Assembly (NCBI GenBank): GCA_937890825.1
Contig: CALADS010000022.1
Span: forward strand, 1-64,000
Direction of reading: 5' to 3'
From: an uncultured Bacteroides sp.
Lineage (GTDB): Bacteria > Bacteroidota > Bacteroidia > Bacteroidales > Bacteroidaceae
DNA: 64,000 bases
A program made the position numbers and the translations under genes. This document shows positions 8,792-17,325 of the stretch, piece by piece. Numbering within the stretch: the stretch's first letter is position 1; every line of letters starts with the position of its first letter. Below the pieces are notes generated by a model, which saw only the letters and a program-made list of their open reading frames with translations, did not search any database and had not been told where the DNA came from.

Positions 8792-10824
8792 TCCTCCAGC
8801 TTCAGCAACTCGTCGCGATACTGTGCCGCCTCCAGGAAGTCCAGCCGTTTGGCCGCCTCCTGCATCAGCTTCCGCGTGCGCTCTATGCTCTTCTTCAGCT
8901 GGTCGGCATTCATGTACTGCACTATGGGGTCGGCCACGGTGCGCGCCCCCTCTTCCGGAGCCGCATACTTCCGGGCGGCAGCTGCCGTTTCCGGGCGTTT
9001 CGCCTCCTCCGTCTGTGCCCCGCCGTGCATGTCAAACGGATTGATACTCTTCGCCTTCCGGATTTGCTGCGGCGTAATGCCATGCTCTTCGTTATACTTC
9101 AGCTGCTTCTCGCGCCGGCGGTTCGTCTCATCGATGGTCAGCTGCATACTCTCCGTAATGCGGTCGGCATACATAATCACCCGTCCGTTCACATTCCGCG
9201 CCGCCCGTCCGGCCGTCTGCGTCAGCGAGCGGTGCGAGCGCAGGAATCCCTCCTTGTCGGCATCCAGGATAGCCACCAGCGACACCTCCGGCAAGTCCAG
9301 CCCCTCGCGCAGCAAGTTCACCCCGATCAGCACATCATACAGCCCCTCGCGCAGGTCGGCCATAATCACCAGCCGTTCCTTGGTATCCACATCGCTGTGT
9401 ATATAATTGCAGCGTATGCCATTGTCCTGCAGATACACCGTGAGCTCCTCCGCCATGCGTTTGGTCAGCGTCGTCACCAGCGTACGCTCCTCGCGCTCTA
9501 TGCGCTGCTGAATCTCCTCCATCAGGTCGTCTATCTGATTCTGGCTGGGCCGCACCTCGATGACGGGGTCCAGCAGTCCCGTGGGCCGTATCACCTGGTC
9601 CACGATTACCCCCTCCGAACGAATCAGCTCATAATCGGCCGGTGTGGCACTTACAAAGATAATCTGCTTGGCCATAGCCTCAAACTCGTCGAACTTCAGC
9701 GGGCGGTTATCCATGGCAGCCGGCAGTCGGAATCCATACTCCACCAGGTTCACCTTGCGCGCCCGGTCACCCCCGTACATCGCCCTGATTTGCGGCACAC
9801 TCACATGACTCTCATCGATTACAATCAGGAAATCCTCCGGAAAGAAATCCAGCAGACAGTACGGTCTGGAGCCCGGTTCCCGTCCGTCGAAGTAGCGCGA
9901 ATAATTCTCGATGCCCGAGCAATGCCCCAGTTCGCGAATCATCTCCAGGTCATACGTCACCCGTTCGTTCAGCCGTTTCGCCTCCAACGGCCGTCCCTCC
10001 TGTTCGAACCACGCCACCTGCCGGTGTAGGTCGTCCTCTATCTCATGAATGGCTCTCAGCGTAGCCTCCTTCGACGTCATGAAGAGGTTTGCCGGATAAA
10101 TCTTATACTCCGTAAATGTGCCCAGCACCATTCCGCTCACCGGGTCCACCTCCTCGATGCTGTCCACCTCGTCGTCCCAGAAGATGATGCGCAGTAGGCA
10201 GTCCGTATACGCCAAGAAGATGTCCACCGTATCCCCCTTCACCCGGAAATTCCCCCGGCTCAGTTCCAGGTCATTGCGCACATACAGGCTGTCCACCAGC
10301 CTTCTGAGAAACACGTTCCGGCTGAAGTTCCTGCCCTGCTGCACCTCGATGACATTGTTGTAGAAGTCCGACGGATTTCCCATGCCATAGATACACGACA
10401 CCGACGACACCACGACCACATCCTTCCGCCCCGAGAGCAAGGCCGAAGTAGCCGCCAGCCTCAGTTTGTCTATCTCATCGTTGATGGCCAAATCCTTCTC
10501 GATATACGTATCGCTCGACGGCAGATACGCCTCCGGCTGATAATAATCATAGTACGACACATAATACTCCACCGCATTGTGCGGAAAGAACCCCTTGAAC
10601 TCACTGTACAGCTGAGCCGCCAGCGTCTTGTTGTGGCTCAGCACCAGCGTAGGCTTGTTGATATTCGCTATGACGTTGGCTATGGTAAACGTTTTTCCCG
10701 AGCCGGTCACCCCCAGCAAAGTCTGGGCCGGCACCCCCTGGCGCACCCCTTCGGTGAGCTGGGCGATAGCCTCCGGCTGGTCGCCGGTAGGCTGATAAGC
10801 AGATACAAGTTCGAATGTTGACAT
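8767..10824 (-). CDS. uvrB: Excinuclease ABC subunit B
   Basis: The 685-residue DNA-damage recognition helicase of nucleotide excision repair; it loads on lesions with UvrA and recruits UvrC. Walker A GVTGSGKT is at 38-45. The beta-hairpin YYVSYYDYYQPEAY lies near 92, LIVIDESHVS near 340, and helicase motif QTAGRAARN near 540. The C-terminal UVR motif (KSIERTRKLMQEAAKRLDF) binds UvrC. I place the start at the ATG at 10824 (MSTFELVSAY), where similarity to UvrB begins. The frame stays open 30 codons further upstream to 10914, but that extension is not UvrB-like. Identification is firm. Confidence 0.97.
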   Translation of the reverse strand: MSTFELVSAYQPTGDQPEAIAQLTEGVRQGVPAQTLLGVTGSGKTFTIANVIANINKPTLVLSHNKTLAAQLYSEFKGFFPHNAVEYYVSYYDYYQPEAYLPSSDTYIEKDLAINDEIDKLRLAATSALLSGRKDVVVVSSVSCIYGMGNPSDFYNNVIEVQQGRNFSRNVFLRRLVDSLYVRNDLELSRGNFRVKGDTVDIFLAYTDCLLRIIFWDDEVDSIEEVDPVSGMVLGTFTEYKIYPANLFMTSKEATLRAIHEIEDDLHRQVAWFEQEGRPLEAKRLNERVTYDLEMIRELGHCSGIENYSRYFDGREPGSRPYCLLDFFPEDFLIVIDESHVSVPQIRAMYGGDRARKVNLVEYGFRLPAAMDNRPLKFDEFEAMAKQIIFVSATPADYELIRSEGVIVDQVIRPTGLLDPVIEVRPSQNQIDDLMEEIQQRIEREERTLVTTLTKRMAEELTVYLQDNGIRCNYIHSDVDTKERLVIMADLREGLYDVLIGVNLLREGLDLPEVSLVAILDADKEGFLRSHRSLTQTAGRAARNVNGRVIMYADRITESMQLTIDETNRRREKQLKYNEEHGITPQQIRKAKSINPFDMHGGAQTEEAKRPETAAAARKYAAPEEGARTVADPIVQYMNADQLKKSIERTRKLMQEAAKRLDFLEAAQYRDELLKLEDYLAEKMR

Positions 10825-10869
10825 AAATTCTAATTTCGTAGCAATATTCGCAAATTTCTTTGATATAAA

Positions 10870-10877
10870 CAAAAATA
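10870..10877 (-). promoter_or_regulatory. Predicted uvrB -7 element
   Basis: CAAAAATA on the plus strand reads TATTTTTG on the minus strand, matching TAnnTTTG, and gives a leader of about 40 bases. A good -33 partner is not evident. It also argues that the upstream-extended uvrB start at 10914 is not used. Confidence 0.35.
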
Positions 10878-10928
10878 TTTTGTTTCTTTGTAGGAAAGAG
10901 CAACAACCACTCATTAAAACAAACCTCT

Positions 10929-11354
10929 ATGGTAGCGAAACAACTCTGTATTTTTCTGGAAAATAAATCCGGCTGCCTCACCGAAGTAACCGAAGTGCTG
11001 GCCCTGGAAGGCATCAACCTCTCCGCCCTCAGCATTGCCGAAAATGCCGATTTCGGTATCTTGCGCGGCATTGTGTCCGAACCGGACAAGGCCTGTAGAG
11101 CATTGAAAGACCGCCACTTTGCCGTACACATCACCGACGTGATAGGCATCCGTTGCCCCAATTTGCCCGGCTCCCTGTCCCGAGTCCTGCGTCATCTGTC
11201 AGACGAAGGCGTGTTCATCGAGTACATGTACTCCTTTGCCCACGGCAACACCGCCGACGTCATTCTCCGCCCCAACGACCTGGACCATTGCATCCGCATA
11301 CTCACCCGGCTGGAAGTAGACCTGCTGGCAGCAAACGATTTATACAGGCTGTAA
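10929..11354 (+). CDS. Tandem ACT-domain protein
   Basis: 141 residues forming two ACT modules. The first opens KQLCIFLENKSGCLTEV with the Gly-Leu-turn typical of ligand-binding ACT domains. The second starts near IRCPNLPGSLSRV. ACT pairs bind amino acids and usually regulate branched-chain or aromatic metabolism. Stand-alone copies in Bacteroidetes are commonly found beside phenylacetate-CoA ligase genes, but no such gene is present here. It is divergent from uvrB, about 105 bases away. Role inferred as amino-acid sensing; partner unknown. Confidence 0.8.
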   Translation: MVAKQLCIFLENKSGCLTEVTEVLALEGINLSALSIAENADFGILRGIVSEPDKACRALKDRHFAVHITDVIGIRCPNLPGSLSRVLRHLSDEGVFIEYMYSFAHGNTADVILRPNDLDHCIRILTRLEVDLLAANDLYRL

Positions 11355-11377
11355 CCTGCGATTTTTTTAAAAATTAA

Positions 11378-11409
11378 GGTCCGTATCGTTGTTTTATTCG
11401 ATACGAACC
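11378..11409. repeat. 11-bp inverted repeat around the bamD -33 box
   Basis: GGTCCGTATCG (11378-11388) and CGATACGAACC (11399-11409) are complementary except at one position. The 10-base loop contains the TTG of the predicted -33 box. It could be an operator or the terminator of the ACT gene. Confidence 0.5.
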
Positions 11410-11419
11410 TCTATCTTTG
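11389..11419 (+). promoter_or_regulatory. Predicted bamD promoter
   Basis: TTG at 11389-11391, a 20-base spacer and TATCTTTG at 11412-11419 match the Bacteroides consensus. The ATG at 11441 follows after a short leader. It probably drives bamD, rpoZ and the DUF4293 gene. Confidence 0.65.
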
Positions 11420-11440
11420 CACATTATTTGAGAATAAGTA

Positions 11441-12280
11441 ATGAAAAAGAATATCCTATTGACTCTGCTGGCAGCATCGCTACTCTCCTCGTGTGGAGAA
11501 TATAACAAGTTGCTGAAGAGCACCGATTATGAATATAAGTATGAAGCGGCAAAGAATTATTTTGCCAAAGGACAATATAACAAGGCAGCTACATTGCTTA
11601 ATGAACTGGTGGCCATCCTGAAGGGTACCGACAAGGCCGAGGAATCCCTCTATATGTTGGGTATGAGCTATTATAACCAGAAAGACTATCAGGTAGCCGC
11701 CCAGACCTTCATCCAATATTATAATGTATATCCGCGCGGCACCTTTGCCGAGCTGGCCCGCTTCCATGCCGGAAAAGCCATGTATCTCGATACTCCGGAG
11801 CCCCGTCTCGACCAGTCGGGTACGTACAGCGCCATTCAGCAGTTGCAGATGTTTATGGAATATTTCCCCGAAAGCAGCAAGAAGGAAGAGGCCCAGAACA
11901 TGATATTCCAGTTGCAGGACAAGCTGGTGATGAAGGAATACCTGGCCGCCAAGATGTACTACAACCTGGGCAATTACCTGGGCAACAACTACCTGTCGTG
12001 CGTCATCACGGCACAGAATGCCTTGAAAGACTATCCCTACACCAACATGCGCGAAGACATCTCCATCCTGATTCTCCGTGCCAAGTACGAGATGGCCTTG
12101 CACAGTATCGACGAAAAACGCCCCGACCGCTATCGCGAGACGGTGGACGAGTATTACGCTTTCAAGAATGAGTTCCCTGAAAGCAAATACCTGAAAGAAG
12201 CCGACCGCATCTTCCGTGCCTCGCAGAAAGAGCTGGGCGAAGATACCGAAGCGTCAGTAGAAGAAAGTGAACAAGAGTAA
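11441..12280 (+). CDS. bamD: Outer-membrane assembly lipoprotein BamD
   Basis: 279 residues. A lipoprotein signal ending LLSSC (Cys at about 18) anchors it to the outer membrane. TPR-like helices follow, including YNKAATLLNELVAIL and KDYQVAAQTFIQYYNVYP, the arrangement used by BamD to hold the BamA periplasmic domains and feed beta-barrel proteins for insertion. Length and N-terminal motif GEYNKLLKSTDYEYKYEAA match Bacteroidetes BamD. It leads a three-gene run with rpoZ and a DUF4293 gene, a conserved Bacteroidales neighbourhood. Confidence 0.93.
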   Translation: MKKNILLTLLAASLLSSCGEYNKLLKSTDYEYKYEAAKNYFAKGQYNKAATLLNELVAILKGTDKAEESLYMLGMSYYNQKDYQVAAQTFIQYYNVYPRGTFAELARFHAGKAMYLDTPEPRLDQSGTYSAIQQLQMFMEYFPESSKKEEAQNMIFQLQDKLVMKEYLAAKMYYNLGNYLGNNYLSCVITAQNALKDYPYTNMREDISILILRAKYEMALHSIDEKRPDRYRETVDEYYAFKNEFPESKYLKEADRIFRASQKELGEDTEASVEESEQE

Positions 12281-12309
12281 GAAAGTAGAACTAATCAGAT
12301 AGAAATTTT

Positions 12310-12645
12310 ATGGATTACAGAAAAACGAATGCTCCTAGCACTACGGTAACCCGTGACATGATGGAGTTGTGTGAGAATACAGGAAACGTGTATGAAACTG
12401 TATCAATTATTGCCAAGCGTGCCAACCAGATCAGCGTTGAGATAAAGAACGACTTGTCTAAGAAACTGGCCGAATTTGCTTCTTACAACGACAACCTGGA
12501 AGAAGTGTTTGAAAACCGCGAGCAGATTGAGATTTCTCGCTATTACGAAAAGCTTCCGAAGCCTACCCTGATTGCTACTCAGGAGTATATCGAGAACAAG
12601 GTATATTTCAGAAATCCTGCCAAGGAAAAAGACAAACTGCAATAA
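12310..12645 (+). CDS. rpoZ: RNA polymerase omega subunit (Bacteroidetes type)
   Basis: 111 residues of the Rpb6/omega family; omega helps fold and stabilise the beta-prime subunit. The conserved core includes YETVSIIAKRANQI near residue 31 and the family helix that follows. The C-terminal PTLIATQEYIENKVYFRNP is typical of the Bacteroidetes version, which lacks close similarity to the E. coli protein. It sits 29 bases after bamD and its last base overlaps the ATG of the next gene, so the three are probably cotranscribed. Confidence 0.9.
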   Translation: MDYRKTNAPSTTVTRDMMELCENTGNVYETVSIIAKRANQISVEIKNDLSKKLAEFASYNDNLEEVFENREQIEISRYYEKLPKPTLIATQEYIENKVYFRNPAKEKDKLQ

Positions 12646-13100
12646 TGATACAGCGTATTCAGTCCGTATACCTGCTGCTCACTACCGTACTGCTGCTTTC
12701 GGCAGCCTTTCTGCCGGTAGGGCAGTTCGTCGGAGAAGACCTCGTCACAGCGCATGTGTTCCGTCCGTTGGGGGTAAGCCTGGCCGATGGCAGTTTCCAG
12801 TCCACTTGGGGATTGTTCGGTATCTTGTTGCTCAGCGCCATTGTGGCAGCATGCACCATCTTTCTGTACCGCAATCGCATGCTTCAGATTCGCATGACGG
12901 TATTCTCTTCTATATTGTTGGTGGGCTATTACATCGCCTTGGGCGTATTTGCCTACATGTTGTCGTCCGACCTTCAGGCCAGCTACCAGTTCGGCTGGGC
13001 TTTGTGTCTGCCGCTGGTCGGCATCATCTTGAACTATCTTGCTTTCCGTGGCATCTATAGCGATGAAGTAACGGTGAAGTCGATTGATAGATTACGTTGA
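12645..13100 (+). CDS. DUF4293 family membrane protein
   Basis: 151 residues with four predicted membrane helices (near 5-25, 50-70, 80-103 and 113-133). The N-terminus MIQRIQSVYLLL is characteristic of this Bacteroidetes-specific family. Function unknown. It overlaps rpoZ by one base and ends the bamD operon, just ahead of a strong terminator. Confidence 0.88.
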   Translation: MIQRIQSVYLLLTTVLLLSAAFLPVGQFVGEDLVTAHVFRPLGVSLADGSFQSTWGLFGILLLSAIVAACTIFLYRNRMLQIRMTVFSSILLVGYYIALGVFAYMLSSDLQASYQFGWALCLPLVGIILNYLAFRGIYSDEVTVKSIDRLR

Positions 13101-13129
13101 GGGTTATAGAAAAACTCGATATAAAAGTA

Positions 13130-13169
13130 AGAGGAAATCAGTGTTGTTCGCTGATTTCCTCTTTTTTTA
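13130..13169 (+). terminator. Rho-independent terminator of the bamD operon
   Basis: A perfect 12-bp stem, AGAGGAAATCAG (13130-13141) with CTGATTTCCTCT (13151-13162), is followed by a run of T. Confidence 0.9.
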
Positions 13170-13199
13170 TCTCCAAAAAGATATTGATTTCTTCTTTCT

Positions 13200-13263
13200 T
13201 CTTTCTTCTTTAACTCCCTCTTAACTCCTTTTTTGTAACTCCCTCTAACTCCTTAAAAAAAGT
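13200..13263. repeat. AACTCC-type pyrimidine array
   Basis: TAACTCCCTC / TAACTCC units on the plus strand are the complement of the GGAGTTA array at 1698-1830. They extend the inverted repeat beyond its 199-bp core. No gene is seen from 13101 to 13971. Confidence 0.65.
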
Positions 13264-13462
13264 TACTGTTCTTTTTTCTTTTGCGTCGCCAAAAGAAAAA
13301 GAACCAAAAAAGAAAAGCGACCGTCTGCACTTCCGGGGCTACTCCATCTCCGTTATTCGCAGACGGGGCTATAACTCGCTTCGCTCAGACAGTCGCCCCT
13401 TACCTGCGCCTAACGGCGATTCCGCTTACGCCCCTACGGTGAGGCCGGAACTGTTTCTGCTG
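13264..13462. repeat. 199-bp inverted repeat, right arm
   Basis: Reverse complement of 1489-1687 with three mismatches by eye and identical length. It also encloses GCGATTCCGC and GACGGGGCTATAACTCGC blocks. Probably a dispersed intergenic element of this genome. Confidence 0.9.
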
Positions 13463-13492
13463 TGTGACGTGAGGGAGTAAGAAAGTCTTATA

Positions 13493-13955
13493 TTTGTGTT
13501 TCTACAGTGAGGTAAGCTGATATCAGTTGCGTGAGGTGGGTTAGTATGTTACTCCCTTAACTCCCTTCTAACTTCCTCTAACTCCCTCTAACTCCTCAAA
13601 TTCAGACTTATATTTGTATCCTTACAGTGAGGTAAGCTGATATCAGCTGTGTGAAAAAGGTTTGCAGGAATTAGCTGTGTGAAGGATGTCTTCGGAAATC
13701 AGTTGTGTGCAGTGGGTTAGTATGTTACTCCCTTAACTTCCTTCTAACTTCCTCTAACTCCCTCTAACTCCTCAAATTCAGACTTATATTTGTATCCCTA
13801 CAGTGAGGTAAGCTGATATCAGTTGTGTGAAAAAGGTTTGCAGGAATTAGCTGTGTGAAGGATGTCTTCGGAAACCAGTTGTGTGCAGTGGGGTAGTATG
13901 TTACTCCCTTAATCCCTTAACTCCCTTCTAACTTCCTCTAACTCCCTTCTAACTC
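13493..13955. repeat. Composite intergenic repeat, right set
   Basis: About three tandem composite units of 150-180 bp. Each holds CTTATATTTGTATC, a CAGTGAGGTAAGCTGATATC block, AGGATGTCTTCGGAAA, GTATGTTACTCCC and a CTAACTTCCTCTAACTCC run. These are inverted copies of the units at 1124-1476. Every unit carries TATATTTG on the plus strand. Confidence 0.8.
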
Positions 13956-13971
13956 CTAGCAAAATCTCTCC

Positions 13972-14502
13972 TTATTCGGCTCCTCCCCCTTTATGCAGGA
14001 TGAATGTCGTGGCTCCGATGGTTACGATGGCTCCGTCGTCCAGGCGTATCCGGTCTTTATCGCCTAAGATTTCATTGTTCAGGAATGTACCTGTCAGGCT
14101 TGGAGCATCACGTAGCGTATACACCAGTTCCCCTTGTTTGTTTCGTTTCACCTGGATGATACAGTGGATGCGGTCCATGCTCATGTCCGACGTTTCTATC
14201 GGCACATTGATAACCGTTCCTATGCACCGGCGTCCGATGACATTGTCACCCTCCTGCAGCGGCAATACCTGTTTAAATCCGAATACATTCTCTATCACTG
14301 TAATGTTGCCGAATGCCTCGCAAAACTCCTCCTCGTTGATTTTCTCCTCTTTGCGGGTAGCCGACATCTTACTCTTGCCCAGCCGGATGCTGAACTGCTT
14401 CTTGCATTGGTCGCAGACAAATACCAGCGACTGACCTTCTGTATACTTGGTTTCATCAAAAGTGAGGTAATTCTCACATTTGGGACAACGAACTCGTTTC
14501 AT
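13972..14502 (-). CDS. Zinc-ribbon plus FHA-domain protein
   Basis: 176 residues. An N-terminal zinc ribbon (C6-x2-C9 and C30-x2-C33) is followed from about residue 85 by a forkhead-associated fold. That fold includes NVIGRRCIG, a conserved MDRIHCII strand and LNNEILGDKDRIRLDDGA, matching phosphothreonine-binding FHA domains. Likely a cytoplasmic adaptor in Ser/Thr phospho-signalling; no kinase is nearby. It lies 57 bases downstream of the HU/SPOR gene on the same strand. Confidence 0.85.
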   Translation of the reverse strand: MKRVRCPKCENYLTFDETKYTEGQSLVFVCDQCKKQFSIRLGKSKMSATRKEEKINEEEFCEAFGNITVIENVFGFKQVLPLQEGDNVIGRRCIGTVINVPIETSDMSMDRIHCIIQVKRNKQGELVYTLRDAPSLTGTFLNNEILGDKDRIRLDDGAIVTIGATTFILHKGGGAE

Positions 14503-14559
14503 GATTCAATGTAATAAAATAAAGATTGAGAGATAATGAGATGCAACACCCCCGTCGCA

Positions 14560-15771
14560 TCAATGCAGTACCCAGGCTGACTGATAAGCTTCCATTGCCC
14601 GGATTTCCTTCAGTGCCTTATACGCTTCGGCCTCACTGCTGCAAGCCTGAATGCTCACCCGCATTTTACCGTTTCCTATCACGGCACACGCCTTGCTGAA
14701 ACCCTTCTGCTTCAATTGTTCCGCCATGCGATGGGCATCCTGTTCTGAACCCACACTCGCCACGATGATGTGGTAGGGCTTCGCTGCTTTTGCAGCCGGA
14801 ACCAGCTTTTCTGCCGGTATTACTTTCGCTGTCTGACCAGCTTTTTCTGCTGGAACAGCCTTTGCAGCCTTTTCAGCCGAAACGGCTTTTACAGTCTTTT
14901 CAGCCGGGGCAGCTTTTACAGTCTTTTCAGCCGAAACAGCCTTTACGGTCTTTTCAGCCGGGGCAGCCTTTACAGTCTTTTCAGTCGGAACAGCTTTCGC
15001 TGTGGCAGCAGCTTTCACTTTCACCTCCTTCACGGCCACCGGCACGGTAACCTTCTTTTTCGGTTGCTGTTGCGCCACAGCCGGCACATCCAGTCCCACC
15101 GGAGTAACCACCAGCGACGGATGTCCCATCTGCGAGAACAATTCACTCGGCATCAAGCGCGCATAATTCTCCTCCATCATCCCCGTATTCTCAATAGGTG
15201 TCGACAAGAGGAAGAACAGCAGCACCGCCGCCACCGCACTCATGGCATGGCGAATCACCACCCCCTGCATCCGGAAATTCCTACGGCGTCGGTGTATCGG
15301 CGCCACAGACTTGTCCGCACCTGCAGCAGCCGTTCTTTGCTGCGGCATAGCTTGCAGCTCCCGCATCTCGAACCCCTGCCATCCATATAAATAAGGAGTC
15401 GTCAGTTTGCTGTCGAAAGGTACAAAGCTCAGCGCCCCATAGACCGAACAGCGCAACTCGCCGATGTTGGCCAGTTCCACCTTTCCCTCCTCGTACAGCT
15501 TATTCTGCAGCCGGCACACCTGATGCTCTATGCGTCGGGTAGCATCCGAGAAACTCGTTCCATACACCGAGGCATACGACTGCACCAGCAATCCATCGTT
15601 CATCTTCAGGCTCGGGTTGAATCCTATCACCCGTGCAGGCGGCAGAAAGCGGTTCTCCTCCGCCAGCCGTACCGCCGGCGTATAGTGTCCCACAAAGCCC
15701 CCCAGTCCCGGCACAATGACACAGTCATTCTCCAGTAATAACGCTTCAATATGTTGTGCTAATTCTATCAT
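14560..15771 (-). CDS. HU-CCDC81-type and SPOR domain membrane protein
   Basis: 403 residues. The N-terminal 130 residues match the paired bacterial HU-like domains related to eukaryotic CCDC81 (ENDCVIVPGLGGF near 14, FNPSLKMNDGLL near 51). A membrane helix spans about 171-192. A low-complexity region of about six AEKTVKA-type repeats follows at about 258-315. A SPOR domain (PYHIIVASVGSEQDA onward, about 330-403) binds denuded septal peptidoglycan. This suggests a cell-division or envelope protein with a cytoplasmic HU-like head and a periplasmic SPOR tail. The internal repeats could vary in number between strains. Confidence 0.85.
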   Translation of the reverse strand: MIELAQHIEALLLENDCVIVPGLGGFVGHYTPAVRLAEENRFLPPARVIGFNPSLKMNDGLLVQSYASVYGTSFSDATRRIEHQVCRLQNKLYEEGKVELANIGELRCSVYGALSFVPFDSKLTTPYLYGWQGFEMRELQAMPQQRTAAAGADKSVAPIHRRRRNFRMQGVVIRHAMSAVAAVLLFFLLSTPIENTGMMEENYARLMPSELFSQMGHPSLVVTPVGLDVPAVAQQQPKKKVTVPVAVKEVKVKAAATAKAVPTEKTVKAAPAEKTVKAVSAEKTVKAAPAEKTVKAVSAEKAAKAVPAEKAGQTAKVIPAEKLVPAAKAAKPYHIIVASVGSEQDAHRMAEQLKQKGFSKACAVIGNGKMRVSIQACSSEAEAYKALKEIRAMEAYQSAWVLH

Positions 15772-15816
15772 GCCACAAAAATAATGAATTGCCTGTACAT
15801 TTAGAAATAAAACCCC

Positions 15817-17061
15817 TTAATTTTGCGCAGATTTAGCTTTCATCTTGCCCTTTTTCCGGTTCCCGTTCTTTTTCCGGTTCCCTTTACCGCCGCCCTTGCG
15901 CACGTCGCGCGGCCTATACTCCGGTGCTTCCCCCAGCTCCTCGGGCACCGCTATCTTGTAGATATCCCGTTCCAGGAAATTCTCTATTATCCGGAAGTTC
16001 GTCTGCTCCTTCTCGCTTACAAACGTCAGCGCCACCCCGTCGTTGTTGGCCCGTGCCGTACGCCCTATGCGGTGCACATAATCCTCGCTGTCGTGCGGCA
16101 CGTCGTAATTTATCACCAGGCGGATGTCATCGATATCAATCCCCCGTGCCACGATGTCCGTAGCCACCAGAATATTGATCCGTCCCGCCTTGAACTCATG
16201 CATCACCTTCTCCCGCTGCGCCTGCTCCAGATCCGAGTGCATTTCCCCCACGTTCAGCTTCATCTGCTTCAGCGACTTCGTCACCTCCTTCACCTTCAGC
16301 TTGCTCGAGGCAAACACAATGACCCTTTCCGGGCTCTGCTCCGCAAACAAGCTCCGTATGATACCCAGCTTCTGGTTCTCGTAGCACACATACGCCGCCT
16401 GTATAATCTTATCCGCCGGTTTCGACACCGCCAGCTTCACCTCCGCCGGATTCTTCAGCAAGTTCCCCGCCAGCTGCTGAATCTTGGCAGGCATGGTAGC
16501 CGAGAACATAATCGTCTGGCACGACTCCGGCAGATACTTCGCTATCTGCATGATATCCTCATAGAACCCCATGTCCAGCATACGGTCCGCCTCGTCCAGA
16601 ATAAAGAACGACACGCGCGACAAGTCCACATACCCCAGGCTCAGGTGCGCTATCAGCCTGCCCGGCGTAGCGATTACCACATCCGCCCCCAGCGTCAGCC
16701 CCCGCTTCTGCTGCTCAAAGAGAATTCCGTCGTTTCCCCCGTACACCGCCACGCTCGACACCGGCAAGAAATACGAGAATCCCTCCATCTGCTGGTCTAT
16801 CTGCTGCGCCAGTTCCCGCGTAGGCGACATCACAATACAGTTGATCGCATCCTCCGGGTGGTCCTCTTCCGACAGTTTGTGCAATACCGGTAGCAGATAC
16901 GCCGCCGTTTTTCCGGTGCCCGTCTGAGCCACCGCTATCAGGTCTCTTCCTTCCAGAATCAGAGGGATGGACTGCTCCTGAATGGGCGTACATTCCTCGA
17001 AACGCATAGCATCCAGTGCATCGAGCACGGAATCATTGAGAGGTAATTCAGTAAACTTCAT
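15817..17061 (-). CDS. DEAD-box RNA helicase
   Basis: 414 residues with all core motifs: a Q motif around EECTPIQEQSIP, Walker A AQTGTGKT, PTRELAQQ, DEAD in FILDEADRMLDMGF, SAT in MFSATMP, RGIDIDD and HRIGRTAR. The short basic tail rich in Lys, Arg and Gly suggests RNA binding and an RhlE-like role in RNA decay, ribosome assembly or cold adaptation. It reads away from upxY. A minus-strand TAAATTTG box lies at 17102-17095. Confidence 0.93.
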   Translation of the reverse strand: MKFTELPLNDSVLDALDAMRFEECTPIQEQSIPLILEGRDLIAVAQTGTGKTAAYLLPVLHKLSEEDHPEDAINCIVMSPTRELAQQIDQQMEGFSYFLPVSSVAVYGGNDGILFEQQKRGLTLGADVVIATPGRLIAHLSLGYVDLSRVSFFILDEADRMLDMGFYEDIMQIAKYLPESCQTIMFSATMPAKIQQLAGNLLKNPAEVKLAVSKPADKIIQAAYVCYENQKLGIIRSLFAEQSPERVIVFASSKLKVKEVTKSLKQMKLNVGEMHSDLEQAQREKVMHEFKAGRINILVATDIVARGIDIDDIRLVINYDVPHDSEDYVHRIGRTARANNDGVALTFVSEKEQTNFRIIENFLERDIYKIAVPEELGEAPEYRPRDVRKGGGKGNRKKNGNRKKGKMKAKSAQN

Positions 17062-17094
17062 GAGTGAATCTAACTAATTTATTTTAAAAACGCG

Positions 17095-17102
17095 CAAATT
17101 TA
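17095..17102 (-). promoter_or_regulatory. Predicted helicase -7 element
   Basis: CAAATTTA reads TAAATTTG on the minus strand, matching TAnnTTTG, about 34 bases before the helicase ATG at 17061. Confidence 0.4.
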
Positions 17103-17164
17103 GGCATAAATTACGAAGTTTGTGGCATGTGTCCTAAAAAAAACATTTTTACTTCTAAATGCTG

Positions 17165-17325
17165 TTGTAAATAAAGAATAATTCTTATCTTTGTACGCAA
17201 ATTAACTAAAAAGGAGCCGTGTATACCGCTTCGCAAAGCCGGACCCGATTCGGCGAAACTTTTACAAACTATTTCATAACTACTTGTTTTTCAGAGTATA
17301 AGAAGAAAAAGTGGGAGTTAGAAAT
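17165..17325 (+). promoter_or_regulatory. upxY promoter and structured leader
   Basis: TTG at 17165-17167 and TATCTTTG at 17186-17193 form a promoter with an 18-base spacer. The roughly 130-base leader contains a hairpin-forming GCCG...CGGC element around 17239-17255. In Bacteroides CPS loci the UpxY protein acts on such leaders. I see no flanking inverted repeats, so this promoter does not look invertible. Confidence 0.5.

Noticed and set aside
8131..10029. 632-codon plus-strand open frame
   Set aside because: It lies antisense to uvrB and overlaps the preceding membrane-protein gene; its Leu/Arg/His-rich product has no family features. It arises from high GC on the opposite strand.
10825..10914. 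N-terminal extension of UvrB by 30 residues
   Set aside because: The extension is not UvrB-like, includes the predicted -7 box, and the family start MSTFELVSAY is at 10824.
17062..17325. Invertible promoter upstream of upxY
   Set aside because: A promoter is present but I could not find inverted repeats flanking it; only a short GCGCAAATTTA / ACGCAAATTA similarity in direct orientation.
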